Positions 34,856 to 43,914 of a stretch of DNA of 64,000 nt are shown here, piece after piece (position 1 is the first letter of the stretch; each line of letters opens with the position of its first letter). The stretch lies in NCBI GenBank assembly GCA_028687995.1, contig JAQTZA010000004.1, positions 124,001 to 188,000 of the forward strand. The letters run 5' to 3'. The position numbers and the translations under genes were made by a program. The stretch comes from Bacteroidales bacterium. Its GTDB lineage: Bacteria > Bacteroidota > Bacteroidia > Bacteroidales > UBA7332. The notes beneath the pieces were generated by a model. That model did not search any database and was not told the origin of the DNA. It saw only the letters and a list, made by a program, of their open reading frames with translations.

Positions 34856-37237
34856 ATGAAACGATTAATTTTATCTCTGACCTTAGTTACTGTCCTTGTT
34901 TCTAGTATTTTTGCTCAAACAAACGGACAAACAGTACGTGGAGTAGTGATAGACGCATTTGCCGGCAATCCATTGCCGGGAGCTACCATCGTCATTCTCG
35001 ATACAAATCCGATTGTGGGTGTCACTACCGACGAAAATGGGGAATTTAGTTTCAAAAATATTCAGCCCGGACGGTGGTCGTTTGCCTGTTCGTTTATGGG
35101 ATTCAATAGTCAGTCCATCGCCAATGTGATGGTATCGTCAGGAAAAGAGAGTATGCTAACTTTCAAGTTGACGGAGAAAGTGACCCGGCTCAACGACATC
35201 GTGGTGAGTGCTAAAAGTTCGAAAGAAAAACCCCGCAACGAATCAGCACTGATCAGCGCACGGGCATTTAGTGTGGAAGAAACCGAACGATTTGCCGGAA
35301 GTTTGGGTGATCCTGCTCGCATGGTCGCTAACTATGCCGGCGTGGTGACGGGCAACGACTCGCGCAACGACATTGTCATCCGCGGCAACTCGCCGATGGG
35401 TCTGCTCTGGCGGTTAGAGGGTGTGGATGTGCCCAATCCCAACCACTTTGGGGCACAAGGCACGACGGGCGGCCCGGTGAGTATGCTCAATTCCAATTTA
35501 TTGGCAAATTCAGATTTTATGACCGGAGCTTTCCCTGCGGAGTATGGCAATGCGCTGTCGGGTGTATTCGATGTGAATCTTCGCAGCGGCAACAAAGAGA
35601 AATATGAGTTTACCGGCCAGGTTGGGTTCAACGGCTTTGAAGCCGCTGCCGAAGGACCGATTTCTTTGGGAAAAGGAAACCCGAAAGGATCATTTATCGC
35701 CGATTATCGTTATTCAACATTACAGTTTGTAAGTAAAATGGGAATGGATTTGGGCACCGGCACAGCCATCCCCGAATACCAAGATTTCTCCTTTTTGGCA
35801 GATATTCCGACCAAGAAACTGGGTCGTTTTAAATTAATTGGTTTGTATGGAAATAGTTTTATTCGCCTAGGTCGATCATTCGACCAAAATGAAGTGTCGA
35901 GCCACAGTCAGTTGGGCTATGCTGTTGATTTTGGTGCAGGGTTGAATATTACAGCGCTCACTCATACCTTGATGATTAACGAAGATACACGATTTAAGTC
36001 GTCCGTCTCGTTCCAAAAATCGACCTCGACAACCATTAGTGATACCATCGATTACATCAACAAAAACTATTTTACACAGTATGCCGGCATCTTAGACGAA
36101 AGTAAATTATCGGCTTCCACACAGTTCAAACACAGATTTAGTACGAAAAATAATCTGACTATCGGTGTCACAGCTAACCATTACATCACACTTTACAACG
36201 ATTCGATTTATATGAAAAAATATCATAAATACATCTCGTTGACGGAAGTGAATGACGAACAATCACTGTTGCTCGAAAGTTATGCCAATTGGCAGCACAA
36301 ATTTTCGGATGTATTGACTTTGAATTTGGGATTGCATCATCAATATTATGATTTGAATAAGGAAAATATCGTAGAACCTCGATTTGGGTTACAATGGCAA
36401 GCCACGACGAACCAAACTGTCAGCTTGGGATACGGCTTGCACAGTCAGATTCAGCCTCGCACCACCTATTTCTACAAAGGATACAACGACTTGACGGGAC
36501 AGTATTCGCAAAATAACAGGGATTTGAAATCGACTAAATCACAACATTTTGTGCTCGGATACGATGTGCATTTGGGCAAAGAATTTCGTGTGAAAGCCGA
36601 AACTTATTATCAGGACATCAGTAATGTGCCGGTTTCGAAATCAAATCCTGAATTTTCGATGCTCAACAACGGTAGCGGTTACTACATTCCAACACTCGAT
36701 AGCCTCGAAAATAAAGGAAAGGGTCGAAATTATGGTGTGGAACTGACTCTTGAGAAATTTCTTAGCAATGGATATTATGCCCTGATGACGGTATCAATCT
36801 ATGATTCTAAATATCAGGGATATGATCAAAAATGGCGAAATACGGCTTTTAATAGCAATTATGCAGTGAATCTACTCGCCGGATATGAGTGGAAAGTAGG
36901 TAAGAATAACTTCTTGACGTTTGATTTACGCACGGCTTGGTCAGGCGGAAAACCACGCACACCCATTGATTTGGTAGCTTCAGTTGCAGCTGGAGAAGAG
37001 AAGTATGATTTGACAAAAGTTTATTCTGATAAATTCAAAGATTATCTCAGAACAGATCTTCGCATCGGATTCAAAATGAATGGAAAACGATTCTCGCAAG
37101 AGTGGGGATTGGATTTGCAAAATGTGACCGATCACCAAAACATCTTTGGTGAACAATACAATGCAGTAGATCGCAAAGTGGCTACTGTTTATCAACAAGG
37201 TTTTATGCCGATGATGTTGTACAGAGTGAATTTTTAA
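34856..37237 (+). CDS. TonB-dependent receptor with carboxypeptidase-like domain
   Basis: About 793 residues. Signal peptide 1-20 (ends SIFAQ), carboxypeptidase-regulatory-like beta domain ~27-110 (GVVIDAFAGNPLPGATI ... SFMGF), plug domain ~130-230 (RNDIVIRGNSPMGLLWRLEG) and the outer-membrane beta-barrel to the C-terminal Phe. Imports a ligand across the outer membrane using TonB energy. No SusD partner is adjacent, so a siderophore, metal complex or other small ligand is as likely as a glycan. It is followed by a flavodoxin-fold gene and a LytS/LytTR pair. Confidence 0.9.
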   Translation: MKRLILSLTLVTVLVSSIFAQTNGQTVRGVVIDAFAGNPLPGATIVILDTNPIVGVTTDENGEFSFKNIQPGRWSFACSFMGFNSQSIANVMVSSGKESMLTFKLTEKVTRLNDIVVSAKSSKEKPRNESALISARAFSVEETERFAGSLGDPARMVANYAGVVTGNDSRNDIVIRGNSPMGLLWRLEGVDVPNPNHFGAQGTTGGPVSMLNSNLLANSDFMTGAFPAEYGNALSGVFDVNLRSGNKEKYEFTGQVGFNGFEAAAEGPISLGKGNPKGSFIADYRYSTLQFVSKMGMDLGTGTAIPEYQDFSFLADIPTKKLGRFKLIGLYGNSFIRLGRSFDQNEVSSHSQLGYAVDFGAGLNITALTHTLMINEDTRFKSSVSFQKSTSTTISDTIDYINKNYFTQYAGILDESKLSASTQFKHRFSTKNNLTIGVTANHYITLYNDSIYMKKYHKYISLTEVNDEQSLLLESYANWQHKFSDVLTLNLGLHHQYYDLNKENIVEPRFGLQWQATTNQTVSLGYGLHSQIQPRTTYFYKGYNDLTGQYSQNNRDLKSTKSQHFVLGYDVHLGKEFRVKAETYYQDISNVPVSKSNPEFSMLNNGSGYYIPTLDSLENKGKGRNYGVELTLEKFLSNGYYALMTVSIYDSKYQGYDQKWRNTAFNSNYAVNLLAGYEWKVGKNNFLTFDLRTAWSGGKPRTPIDLVASVAAGEEKYDLTKVYSDKFKDYLRTDLRIGFKMNGKRFSQEWGLDLQNVTDHQNIFGEQYNAVDRKVATVYQQGFMPMMLYRVNF

Positions 37238-37244
37238 AACTATC

Positions 37245-37305
37245 TCCCGCAGATTGCGCGGATAACGCAGATTTTCTTTCTGCGAAATTTGCGAGATCTG
37301 CGGGA
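37245..37305. repeat. Inverted repeat between TonB receptor and oxidoreductase genes
   Basis: Perfect arms TCCCGCAGAT (37245-37254) / ATCTGCGGGA (37296-37305) enclosing more GCAGA/TGCGA units. Resembles dispersed CGCAGATT-type intergenic repeats. It leaves a ~15-base leader for the next gene. Confidence 0.65.
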
Positions 37306-37322
37306 CAAAAAACAAACGAAAA

Positions 37323-37901
37323 ATGAAAAAGATTCTCATTATCAACGGACATCCAAACAAGGATAGTTTCAATGCCGCATTGGCAGAAGCATACAAAAAA
37401 GGTGCATTGGCAAGTGGTGCCGAGGTACAAGAAATTGTGATTGCCGATTTGAAGTTTAATCCAAATCTTTCGATGGGTTACAAAAAGCGCACCGAGCAGG
37501 AACCCGATTTGGTGGAGGCGTGGGCGAAAATCGTCTGGGCCAATCACCTCGTGTGGGTGCATCCGGTGTGGTGGGGCGGATTACCGGCCATCACCAAAGG
37601 CTTTATCGACCGGGTATTCTTGCCGGGATTTGCGTTTCAGTATCGCGAAAACTCGCCTTGGTGGGATAAACTGCTGAAAGGGAAAACGGCACACATCATC
37701 ACTACGCTCGATCAGCCAGGTTGGTTTTATGGATTGTTCTTCGGCAAACCGAGTGTCAATCAGTTGAAAAAGTGCACGTTGCAGTTTTGTGGTGTGAAGG
37801 TGAAAAAAGTGTCGTATGTCGGTCCGATAAAAACAACCACCGCCGAAAAGCGCATCAAAATGTTGCAAAAAATCGAGTGCTACGGTCGTTCTTTTCGATG
37901 A
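37323..37901 (+). CDS. Flavodoxin-fold NAD(P)H oxidoreductase
   Basis: 192 residues. N-terminal KKILIINGHPNKDSFN and the central VWVHPVWWGGLPAITKGFIDRVFLPGFAF are the FMN-binding signatures of the NQO/MdaB-like flavodoxin-2 family, which reduces quinones or nitro compounds with two electrons. Substrate not predictable. Sits between the TonB receptor and the LytS-type kinase, 61 bases before the latter. Confidence 0.88.
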   Translation: MKKILIINGHPNKDSFNAALAEAYKKGALASGAEVQEIVIADLKFNPNLSMGYKKRTEQEPDLVEAWAKIVWANHLVWVHPVWWGGLPAITKGFIDRVFLPGFAFQYRENSPWWDKLLKGKTAHIITTLDQPGWFYGLFFGKPSVNQLKKCTLQFCGVKVKKVSYVGPIKTTTAEKRIKMLQKIECYGRSFR

Positions 37902-37962
37902 ATGAGCAGAAAATTCTCTATCTTGCCAACGTTTTAGGCAGAACATCTCAAACTTTACGACG

Positions 37963-39003
37963 ATGAGTACACAAAATACATTCGACATCAAGACCCTTTA
38001 TCCGCGCTGGTACACCTATGCAGCTATTGTTCTGTTATCTACCGTGTTGATTGGGTATTTGTTCTCAGTAGCAATGGGGTTGAGGTTTACGCTTTCTCAC
38101 GTGATCATTCAATCGTTTGTGAGCACAATCGTTATCTGGAGCGGTTGCATGGGGATTGTAACGTTGACGTGGCTCAAATTCCCTTGGGAAACACGCCCCA
38201 AAACACACCTGATTGTCGAAGTTTCGTTTATTCTCATTTACCTCGCCACCTATATTTCGCTCTATAACTTGTATAATATTGGCATTTCGGGTAAAACATT
38301 CGCAGCAGGATTGGAGGAATACAGAGCCGACATTTCGATGACGATTTTGATTACCTTTTTGATTACCTCCATTCACGAAGCACACTTCTTTTACAAACAG
38401 TGGCAGTTCAATTTTTCAAAATCCATCAGCCTCGAAAAGGATAACCTTCAGGCACAATACAATGCCCTAAAAGCACAGGTCAATCCCCATTTCCTGTTCA
38501 ATAGCCTCAACAGTTTGATGAATTTGCTCGAGGACAATCCGAAAGCCGAACAATACGTTCAGAACCTGTCGGAATACCTTCGCTACGTGCTTTTGAGCAG
38601 TTCGCGCGAGACGGTGACATTGCAAGAAGAACTCGAAAACGTGGAGAAATACATTGCATTACAAAAGCTGCGTTTCGAGGAGAATTTCGAAGTGGAAGTA
38701 ACTGTCAATATGCCGTCGTTGCAAATGTTGATTCCGCCATTAGCGTTACAAATGCTGGTCGAAAATTGCATTCAACACAACGTGATTTCGAAAAGTCATC
38801 CGCTGAAAGTCCGTATTTTCGATGATGAGAATCGCATCACAGTAGTCAATAATTTACAGAAAAAAGCGGACCACGAATCCACTGGAAATGGACTGAAAAA
38901 CATCGAAGGTCGCTACCGTTTTGCTGAAGAGGGAAACCTGAAAGTGGAGTCTGACGAACACTTTTTTGCTGTCTCCATTCCGTTGTTGAAGAATAAGAAT
39001 TGA
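37963..39003 (+). CDS. LytS-type sensor histidine kinase
   Basis: 346 residues. Four hydrophobic helices (about 18-40, 48-70, 83-105, 122-140) form the membrane sensor, then a short coiled coil and the His_kinase domain with phosphoacceptor His176 in QVNPHFLFNSLN, followed by a HATPase with VENCIQHNV and GNGLKNIEGR. Pairs with the LytTR regulator encoded 119 bases downstream. Confidence 0.92.
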   Translation: MSTQNTFDIKTLYPRWYTYAAIVLLSTVLIGYLFSVAMGLRFTLSHVIIQSFVSTIVIWSGCMGIVTLTWLKFPWETRPKTHLIVEVSFILIYLATYISLYNLYNIGISGKTFAAGLEEYRADISMTILITFLITSIHEAHFFYKQWQFNFSKSISLEKDNLQAQYNALKAQVNPHFLFNSLNSLMNLLEDNPKAEQYVQNLSEYLRYVLLSSSRETVTLQEELENVEKYIALQKLRFEENFEVEVTVNMPSLQMLIPPLALQMLVENCIQHNVISKSHPLKVRIFDDENRITVVNNLQKKADHESTGNGLKNIEGRYRFAEEGNLKVESDEHFFAVSIPLLKNKN

Positions 39004-39010
39004 AAAAATC

Positions 39011-39105
39011 TAAACGCAAAACTTGTCCCGTATATACGGGAGACTTAAAGTAGTTAAGGAATCATAAATGAATTTTTACTTTGCGCCTTCGTACCTTTGC
39101 GTTTA
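39011..39105. repeat. Inverted repeat in the kinase-regulator gap
   Basis: Perfect arms TAAACGCAAA (39011-39020) / TTTGCGTTTA (39096-39105), with an inner perfect hairpin CCCGTATATACGGG (39027-39040). Related in sequence to the CGCAAAG repeats beside argC and argD. Confidence 0.6.
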
Positions 39106-39121
39106 AATATAAATACACAAT

Positions 39122-39877
39122 ATGATAAAAGTCTGCATTATCGAAGACGAACAGCCCGCAGCGCAACGCCTTGCGAAGTTGTTGAAACAAGCCGCACCCG
39201 ATGCCGAAGTAGTGCAGCATTGCGACAGTATCGAGACCGCGGTTGTCTATCTCAAGGGCAATCCGATAGTTGATTTACTTCTGCTCGACATTCAATTGGG
39301 AGATGGGCTGAGCTTCGACATTTTCAAATCGGTGGAGGTGGATTGTCCGGTGATATTCACCACCGCTTTCGACGAATTTGCCATCAAAGCCTTCGAGCTC
39401 AACAGCATCGACTACCTGCTGAAACCCATCCGTGTGGAAGCACTTTTCAGAAGCATCGAGAAGTTCCGCAAGTTGAATCAATCCACGCAACCCGACCTGA
39501 AAATGCTGGCAACGCTGCTCGACAAAGAGAAACGCGACTACAAACGGCGCTTTCTTGTCTATGCTGGCGAAAACCTCGTATCGGTGAAAACCTCCGACAT
39601 TAGCTACTTCTATTCGGTAGAGAAATCGACCTTCCTCACCGCTCAAAACGGTCGCAGCTATGCGCTTGATCTTTCACTCGACAAACTGGAAGAGCTACTC
39701 AACCCGACCGACTTCTTCCGCATCAACCGCCAATATTTGGCAGCCTTTTCTTCCATCAAAAAAATTTCACTGCAATCGAAAAGCCGCATCAAGCTTACGC
39801 TCGACCCACTTCCCAAAGAGGAAATCCTCGTCAGTACCGCTCGTACGCACGAGTTTCGGGAGTGGTTGGATCGGTAA
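39122..39877 (+). CDS. LytTR-family response regulator
   Basis: 251 residues. Receiver domain 1-~120 with acidic pocket Glu8-Asp9-Glu10, phosphoacceptor Asp56 (LLLLDIQLG) and Lys in LLKPI; C-terminal LytTR DNA-binding domain ~145-251 (YFYSVEKSTFLTAQNGRSYALDLSLDKLEE ... FRINRQYL). Cognate to the LytS kinase. Its target could be the TonB receptor cluster, by proximity only. Confidence 0.93.
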   Translation: MIKVCIIEDEQPAAQRLAKLLKQAAPDAEVVQHCDSIETAVVYLKGNPIVDLLLLDIQLGDGLSFDIFKSVEVDCPVIFTTAFDEFAIKAFELNSIDYLLKPIRVEALFRSIEKFRKLNQSTQPDLKMLATLLDKEKRDYKRRFLVYAGENLVSVKTSDISYFYSVEKSTFLTAQNGRSYALDLSLDKLEELLNPTDFFRINRQYLAAFSSIKKISLQSKSRIKLTLDPLPKEEILVSTARTHEFREWLDR

Positions 39878-39902
39878 AAACTGTCGTTTTTAGCCGTTAC
39901 CT

Positions 39903-39997
39903 CTATTCTGAATAGTGTATTTTGGCGTTTACCACTATTTCAAATAGAAGTAAATGGTCGAATTGTTCTATTTGAAATAGAATAATTGCTATCTTTG
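39903..39997 (+). promoter_or_regulatory. Three spaced palindromes and -7 box before AAA_14 gene 1
   Basis: Palindromic 13-mers CTATTCTGAATAG (39903-39915), CTATTTCAAATAG (39935-39947) and CTATTTGAAATAG (39968-39980), centres 32 and 33 bases apart. The last two belong to a perfect 15-base inverted repeat. A -7 box TATCTTTG follows at 39990-39997. They look like operators read on one face of the helix. Confidence 0.65.
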
Positions 39998-40021
39998 TGC
40001 TTCATCACCACTCAAAATAAG

Positions 40022-41278
40022 ATGAAAGACATACTAAGAATAGTCATAAAAGAGCAGCAAAGGCAACAAGTAACCTCTTCTGAAATAGATCGGGGTATGC
40101 CTCAGGAGTTGGTCGATTCGCAAGAGATATTGGTTATTTCTGGCATTCGTAGATGCGGAAAATCGGTTTTACTCCAGCAAATTCGTAAAAAGCAGAAAGA
40201 TCAGGACTTCTTCCTCAACTTCGACGATGAGCGATTAATCAAATTTCAGGTCGATGATTTTCAGCTTCTCCACGAAGTGTTTATTGAGCTATTTGGCGAG
40301 CAGCGAACATTCTATTTCGATGAAATACAAAATATTGCAGGCTGGGAGAGGTTTGTCAGACGGTTGTATGATTCTGGATACAAAGTTTTCATCACAGGAT
40401 CGAATGCTACTATGCTTAGCCGGGAGCTGGGTACGCACCTTACAGGGCGGTACGTGCGATATGAACTCTACCCTTTTTCTTTTCAGGAATTTATTGCGTT
40501 CAGACAAAAAGAACTACCTGCCGATCAAATCTTTGATACCGCTGAACGAGGAGCGATCATATCGTTGTTTCAAGATTACTTGACGATGGGAGGAATACCG
40601 TTGTATCTGAAAACCAGTCAGGATATTTATCTTAAACAGCTCTACGAATCGATTTTATACAAAGATGTGTTGGTTCGAAACAAGATAACCAATGAAAAGG
40701 AGCTATTGCAGTTGGTCTATTTTCTGGCAAGCAATGCCACCAAACTATCGACCAACAAATCGCTGTCTAACGTGATCGGGGTGAAGAATCCTACCACGGT
40801 GCGCAATTATTTGGAATTTGTGGAAAATACCTATTTACTTTTTCAAATCTCAAAATTCGATTTTTCGCTGAAAGTCCAGTTGGCAAATCCAAAAAAAACC
40901 TATTTTATCGACAACGCATTGATCCTCAAATTAGGATTTAATTTTTCAGAAAATCGAGGTCGCTTGCTCGAAAATCTTGTATTTATTGAGTTGAAACGTC
41001 GTGGTAACGAAATTTTCTACCATCAGGGAAAGGGAGAGTGCGATTTCGTGATTCGTAATGGAATTGCAGTATCGCAAGCCATACAAGTATGCGCCGCGTT
41101 TGAGAGTGAAACGACAAAACAGCGTGAAATCAACGGATTGATGGACGCAATGGTGACCTACAATTTATCAAAAGGCATTATTCTGACCATCGAAACCGAA
41201 GAAATAGTAACGCTCGAAAACAAACAAATCGAGATTATTCCTGTCTGGAAATGGTTGCTGGTGAGTAAGAATAGTTAA
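40022..41278 (+). CDS. AAA_14/DUF4143 ATPase, copy 1
   Basis: 418 residues from the ATG at 40022 (an upstream ATG at 39986 lies in the promoter). Walker A GIRRCGKS (41-48), Walker B FYFDEIQN (Asp100-Glu101), sensor ITGSNA, a central winged-helix-like stretch (LSTNKSLSNVIGVKNPTTVRNYL), then a C-terminal DUF4143 domain of PD-(D/E)XK-like fold (ENLVFIELKRRG ... GKGECDFVI ... IQVC). Such ATPases are abundant and variable in Bacteroidota; their function is unsettled. Promoter carries iterated palindromes. Confidence 0.9.
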   Translation: MKDILRIVIKEQQRQQVTSSEIDRGMPQELVDSQEILVISGIRRCGKSVLLQQIRKKQKDQDFFLNFDDERLIKFQVDDFQLLHEVFIELFGEQRTFYFDEIQNIAGWERFVRRLYDSGYKVFITGSNATMLSRELGTHLTGRYVRYELYPFSFQEFIAFRQKELPADQIFDTAERGAIISLFQDYLTMGGIPLYLKTSQDIYLKQLYESILYKDVLVRNKITNEKELLQLVYFLASNATKLSTNKSLSNVIGVKNPTTVRNYLEFVENTYLLFQISKFDFSLKVQLANPKKTYFIDNALILKLGFNFSENRGRLLENLVFIELKRRGNEIFYHQGKGECDFVIRNGIAVSQAIQVCAAFESETTKQREINGLMDAMVTYNLSKGIILTIETEEIVTLENKQIEIIPVWKWLLVSKNS

Positions 41279-41338
41279 TTGAGACTCATATTTAAATTAA
41301 TGAACGAATGTTTTAAGTAATGGATTGATGAATGTTTA

Positions 41339-41346
41339 TATATTTG
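41339..41346 (+). promoter_or_regulatory. -7 box of the PGN_0703-like gene
   Basis: TATATTTG fits TAnnTTTG, 50 bases before the start codon. Confidence 0.45.
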
Positions 41347-41395
41347 TAGTTGAGTAAATAAAATTTATCTGCAATTATAACCCAACATTTCTAAT

Positions 41396-42310
41396 ATGAC
41401 AAGACCGACGAAAGACGAAAAAATAAAGTTTAATGTAGACTATCCGCCAGATACTGACTTTTCGGCGTATGCCAGATTACTTCAAAGCAAATGGAGGGTG
41501 CGTAATGGATTTGGATATAATAAATACGGGAATTTTTTACCTAAAGACTTTGCAATACAAACTAAAGCGAACTTTCTAACATCGAAAATTCGATTACTTG
41601 CTGAATATGAGCTTCTTCGCAAAGGCAATTTTGGAAAATTAATTAAAGAAGACAGAATGTGGGAAAACCTACTTTCCTCACAACCGTTGTGCTTTAACTT
41701 ATTTGGTGAACTTCATTTTGATCATAAACTTGCAACAAAGTTTTTCAGAAAATTATTTCCTCACAGAATACAGACAGTTACGGAGGTATTATTTGAACAT
41801 TCACCAGGCAGAGGCAATAAAAAATTCACTGGCGACCATTCTGCTTTTGATGTATTCGTTGAATATACAAATGGCGACAAAAGAGGGTTTATCGGAATTG
41901 AGGTAAAATATGCCGAAAGTCTAAAAGAGGAGCAAGAAAAAACAGCCCAAGCAACATTTAATAAACATGAGACTGAATATACACGCTTGACTACTTCTGA
42001 CATTTTCTGTGATGGCGCAATTGAGACGCTACGTAAAACACCGTTATCTCAAATATGGCGTGACCACTTACTTTCTCTTGCAACAAGACAACTTTATGAT
42101 GAGGGATTTTTTGTTTTTCTGTTTCCTTCCCAAAATAAGCAATGTCAAATAGGAGTTGACGATTATAAAAAATATATCTCGTCTGACAATGAAGAAAAGT
42201 CTGGATTCTATCCGCGGCACTTAGAAGACTTTATTTCAACACTACAGGACATCATAAATGCCGACTGGACAAACGAATTAAGACGAAGATATCTTGGAGA
42301 TGATGTATAA
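41396..42310 (+). CDS. PGN_0703-like putative restriction endonuclease
   Basis: 304 residues. The stretch GDHSAFDVFVEY ... GFIGIEVKYAES (about 142-172) reads as a PD-(D/E)XK nuclease core: His/Asp, then E-V-K on the next strand. The N-terminal part resembles the PGN_0703-type family found in Porphyromonas and relatives. No methyltransferase or specificity gene is next to it, so a classical restriction-modification system is not evident; a stand-alone defence or repair nuclease is possible. AT-rich relative to neighbours, flanked by AAA_14 genes on both sides. Confidence 0.7.
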   Translation: MTRPTKDEKIKFNVDYPPDTDFSAYARLLQSKWRVRNGFGYNKYGNFLPKDFAIQTKANFLTSKIRLLAEYELLRKGNFGKLIKEDRMWENLLSSQPLCFNLFGELHFDHKLATKFFRKLFPHRIQTVTEVLFEHSPGRGNKKFTGDHSAFDVFVEYTNGDKRGFIGIEVKYAESLKEEQEKTAQATFNKHETEYTRLTTSDIFCDGAIETLRKTPLSQIWRDHLLSLATRQLYDEGFFVFLFPSQNKQCQIGVDDYKKYISSDNEEKSGFYPRHLEDFISTLQDIINADWTNELRRRYLGDDV

Positions 42311-42459
42311 AAGCTCTTTGTAGATACAGCTCTACAAACCGTACAAATGCCCCCGTTCATCATAGCCTCTGCCTACATCGATTCCAACTTTAAAATCCTA
42401 ACTCCTATTTTCATCTACCATTAGCCAATAAACCCATATTTTTCAACTTTTTAGGAACG

Positions 42460-42515
42460 TAATCCAAAAAAGTATAGACTTTTCGGAAATATAATCCAAA
42501 AAAGTTGTATTTTTG
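42460..42515 (+). promoter_or_regulatory. Two direct repeats and -7 box before AAA_14 gene 2
   Basis: The 14-mer TAATCCAAAAAAGT occurs at 42460-42473 and 42492-42505, exactly 32 bases apart, each preceded by GGAA. The -7 box TATTTTTG (42508-42515) follows the second copy by two bases, so a bound protein would block the promoter. Confidence 0.7.
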
Positions 42516-42536
42516 CTTTCTATTAAGCTCAATGTT

Positions 42537-43658
42537 ATGGTAGAAAGAACATTAAAAACTGCTTTTGAGGAAAAATTCGGGAAAGGCAAAGCCCTTATCT
42601 TGATGGGTGCGCGACAGGTGGGTAAAACCACCCTATTGCGCCAGTTGTGCAGCGATTCTGAGAAAACTCTTTGGCTCAACGGCGACGAAACCGACGTGCA
42701 ATCTTTGTTCGAAAACATATCGGCAACAAGGCTAAAAGCAATATTCGGCGATAAAACATTCGTAGTGATTGACGAAGCGCAACGGATCAACAACATTGGA
42801 CTTCGCTTGAAACTGATTACCGACGAAATGCCCGAAATCCAGTTGATTGCAACGGGTAGTTCATCATTTGAGCTCGCCAATCGGGTGAATGAACCGCTGA
42901 CCGGCAGAAAGTGGGAGTACAAAATGTATCCGCTTTCGTTTGCCGAAATGGTGGCGCACCACGGGCTGCTGACAGAGAAAAGAATGATTCCTCATCGTTT
43001 GACTTATGGCTCATATCCAGAAGTCGTCAACAACCAAGGCAATGAGCGAGAGATTCTTAAACAATTGTCGGATAGTTACCTATACAAGGACATTTTGATG
43101 TGGGAACAGATCAAAAAACCCGACAAAATCATAAAACTATTGCAGGCGTTGGCATTTCAACTTGGTTCGCAAGTATCGTATAGCGAATTGGGGCAGATTT
43201 GTGGAATTGACTCAAAAACGGTAGAGAAATACATCATCTTGCTGGAGCAGACTTTTGTGATTTTCAGGTTGGGTTCTTTCAGTCGAAATCTACGAAACGA
43301 GCTGAAAAACAGCAAGAAAATCTATTTTTACGACAATGGAATACGCAATGCGATTATTGCAAATTTCGCTCAAATTGAGAATCGTACAGATGTTGGGGCA
43401 CTTTGGGAAAACTATTTGATCTCAGAGCGAATCAAAAAAAACGACTATACCAATCAATGGAAGAATCAATGGTTTTGGCGAACAAAAGAGCAAAAGGAGA
43501 TTGATTATATTGAGGAAGGTGATGGCGTTATTAATGCCTTTGAGTTTAAGTGGAACAATTCGGCGAAAGTAAAAACACCAAAGTTATTTCTTGAAAATTA
43601 TTCAAACTCAACGTTTACTGTTATTCACAGAGATAATGTAGAAGAGTTTTTACTGTAA
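42537..43658 (+). CDS. AAA_14/DUF4143 ATPase, copy 2
   Basis: 373 residues from the ATG at 42537, chosen because the -7 box lies at 42508-42515. Walker A GARQVGKT (24-31), Walker B VVIDEAQR (Asp79-Glu80), IATGSSSFELAN, a winged-helix stretch near 205-240 (SYSELGQICGIDSKTVEKYI), and a C-terminal DUF4143 domain with KEIDYIEEGDG. Only distantly similar to copies 1 and 3, so these are not recent tandem duplicates. Function unknown. Confidence 0.9.
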   Translation: MVERTLKTAFEEKFGKGKALILMGARQVGKTTLLRQLCSDSEKTLWLNGDETDVQSLFENISATRLKAIFGDKTFVVIDEAQRINNIGLRLKLITDEMPEIQLIATGSSSFELANRVNEPLTGRKWEYKMYPLSFAEMVAHHGLLTEKRMIPHRLTYGSYPEVVNNQGNEREILKQLSDSYLYKDILMWEQIKKPDKIIKLLQALAFQLGSQVSYSELGQICGIDSKTVEKYIILLEQTFVIFRLGSFSRNLRNELKNSKKIYFYDNGIRNAIIANFAQIENRTDVGALWENYLISERIKKNDYTNQWKNQWFWRTKEQKEIDYIEEGDGVINAFEFKWNNSAKVKTPKLFLENYSNSTFTVIHRDNVEEFLL

Positions 43659-43671
43659 TCCCTCTTATTTG

Positions 43672-43690
43672 CGCGATTCTGTGAATCGCG
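43672..43690 (+). terminator. Hairpin after AAA_14 gene 2
   Basis: Perfect 8-bp stem CGCGATTC / GAATCGCG with a TGT loop, 13 bases past the stop, but without a T run; terminator function is uncertain. Confidence 0.4.
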
Positions 43691-43767
43691 TAAATGTTAA
43701 CAACAGATAGTAGTTTCTTTAAACTTGACATAAGTTTAACTTCTAAAGCACAAGATATTTTCGGTAA

Positions 43768-43908
43768 TTATCCCAGAGACATTGCCGTATGCGCCGCGAT
43801 TGTTCGCTCGTCAAAATGATATATTTCGTTGTCATTCGACGGCAAAAAAGCCTTTCTGACAGGTTTATCCAGAATCTCTTCTAATCAAAAAAAGTGCTTG
43901 GCATCTGT
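43768..43908 (-). pseudogene. Probable gene remnant of unknown family
   Basis: On the minus strand the frame reads TDAKHFF, an in-frame TGA, then LEEILDKPVRKAFLPSNDN and EIYHFDERTIAAHTAMSLG before a stop. The amino-acid composition looks coding, but there is no intact gene, and a T7 run at the break suggests a frameshift or decay. I do not recognise the family. It lies directly downstream (minus strand) of the three-copy repeat array at 43915-43993. Confidence 0.35.
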
Positions 43909-43914
43909 TTTCGA

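Noticed and set aside
41396-43658. Complete restriction-modification system
   Set aside because: Only a nuclease-like gene and AAA_14 ATPases were found; no methyltransferase or specificity subunit is present.
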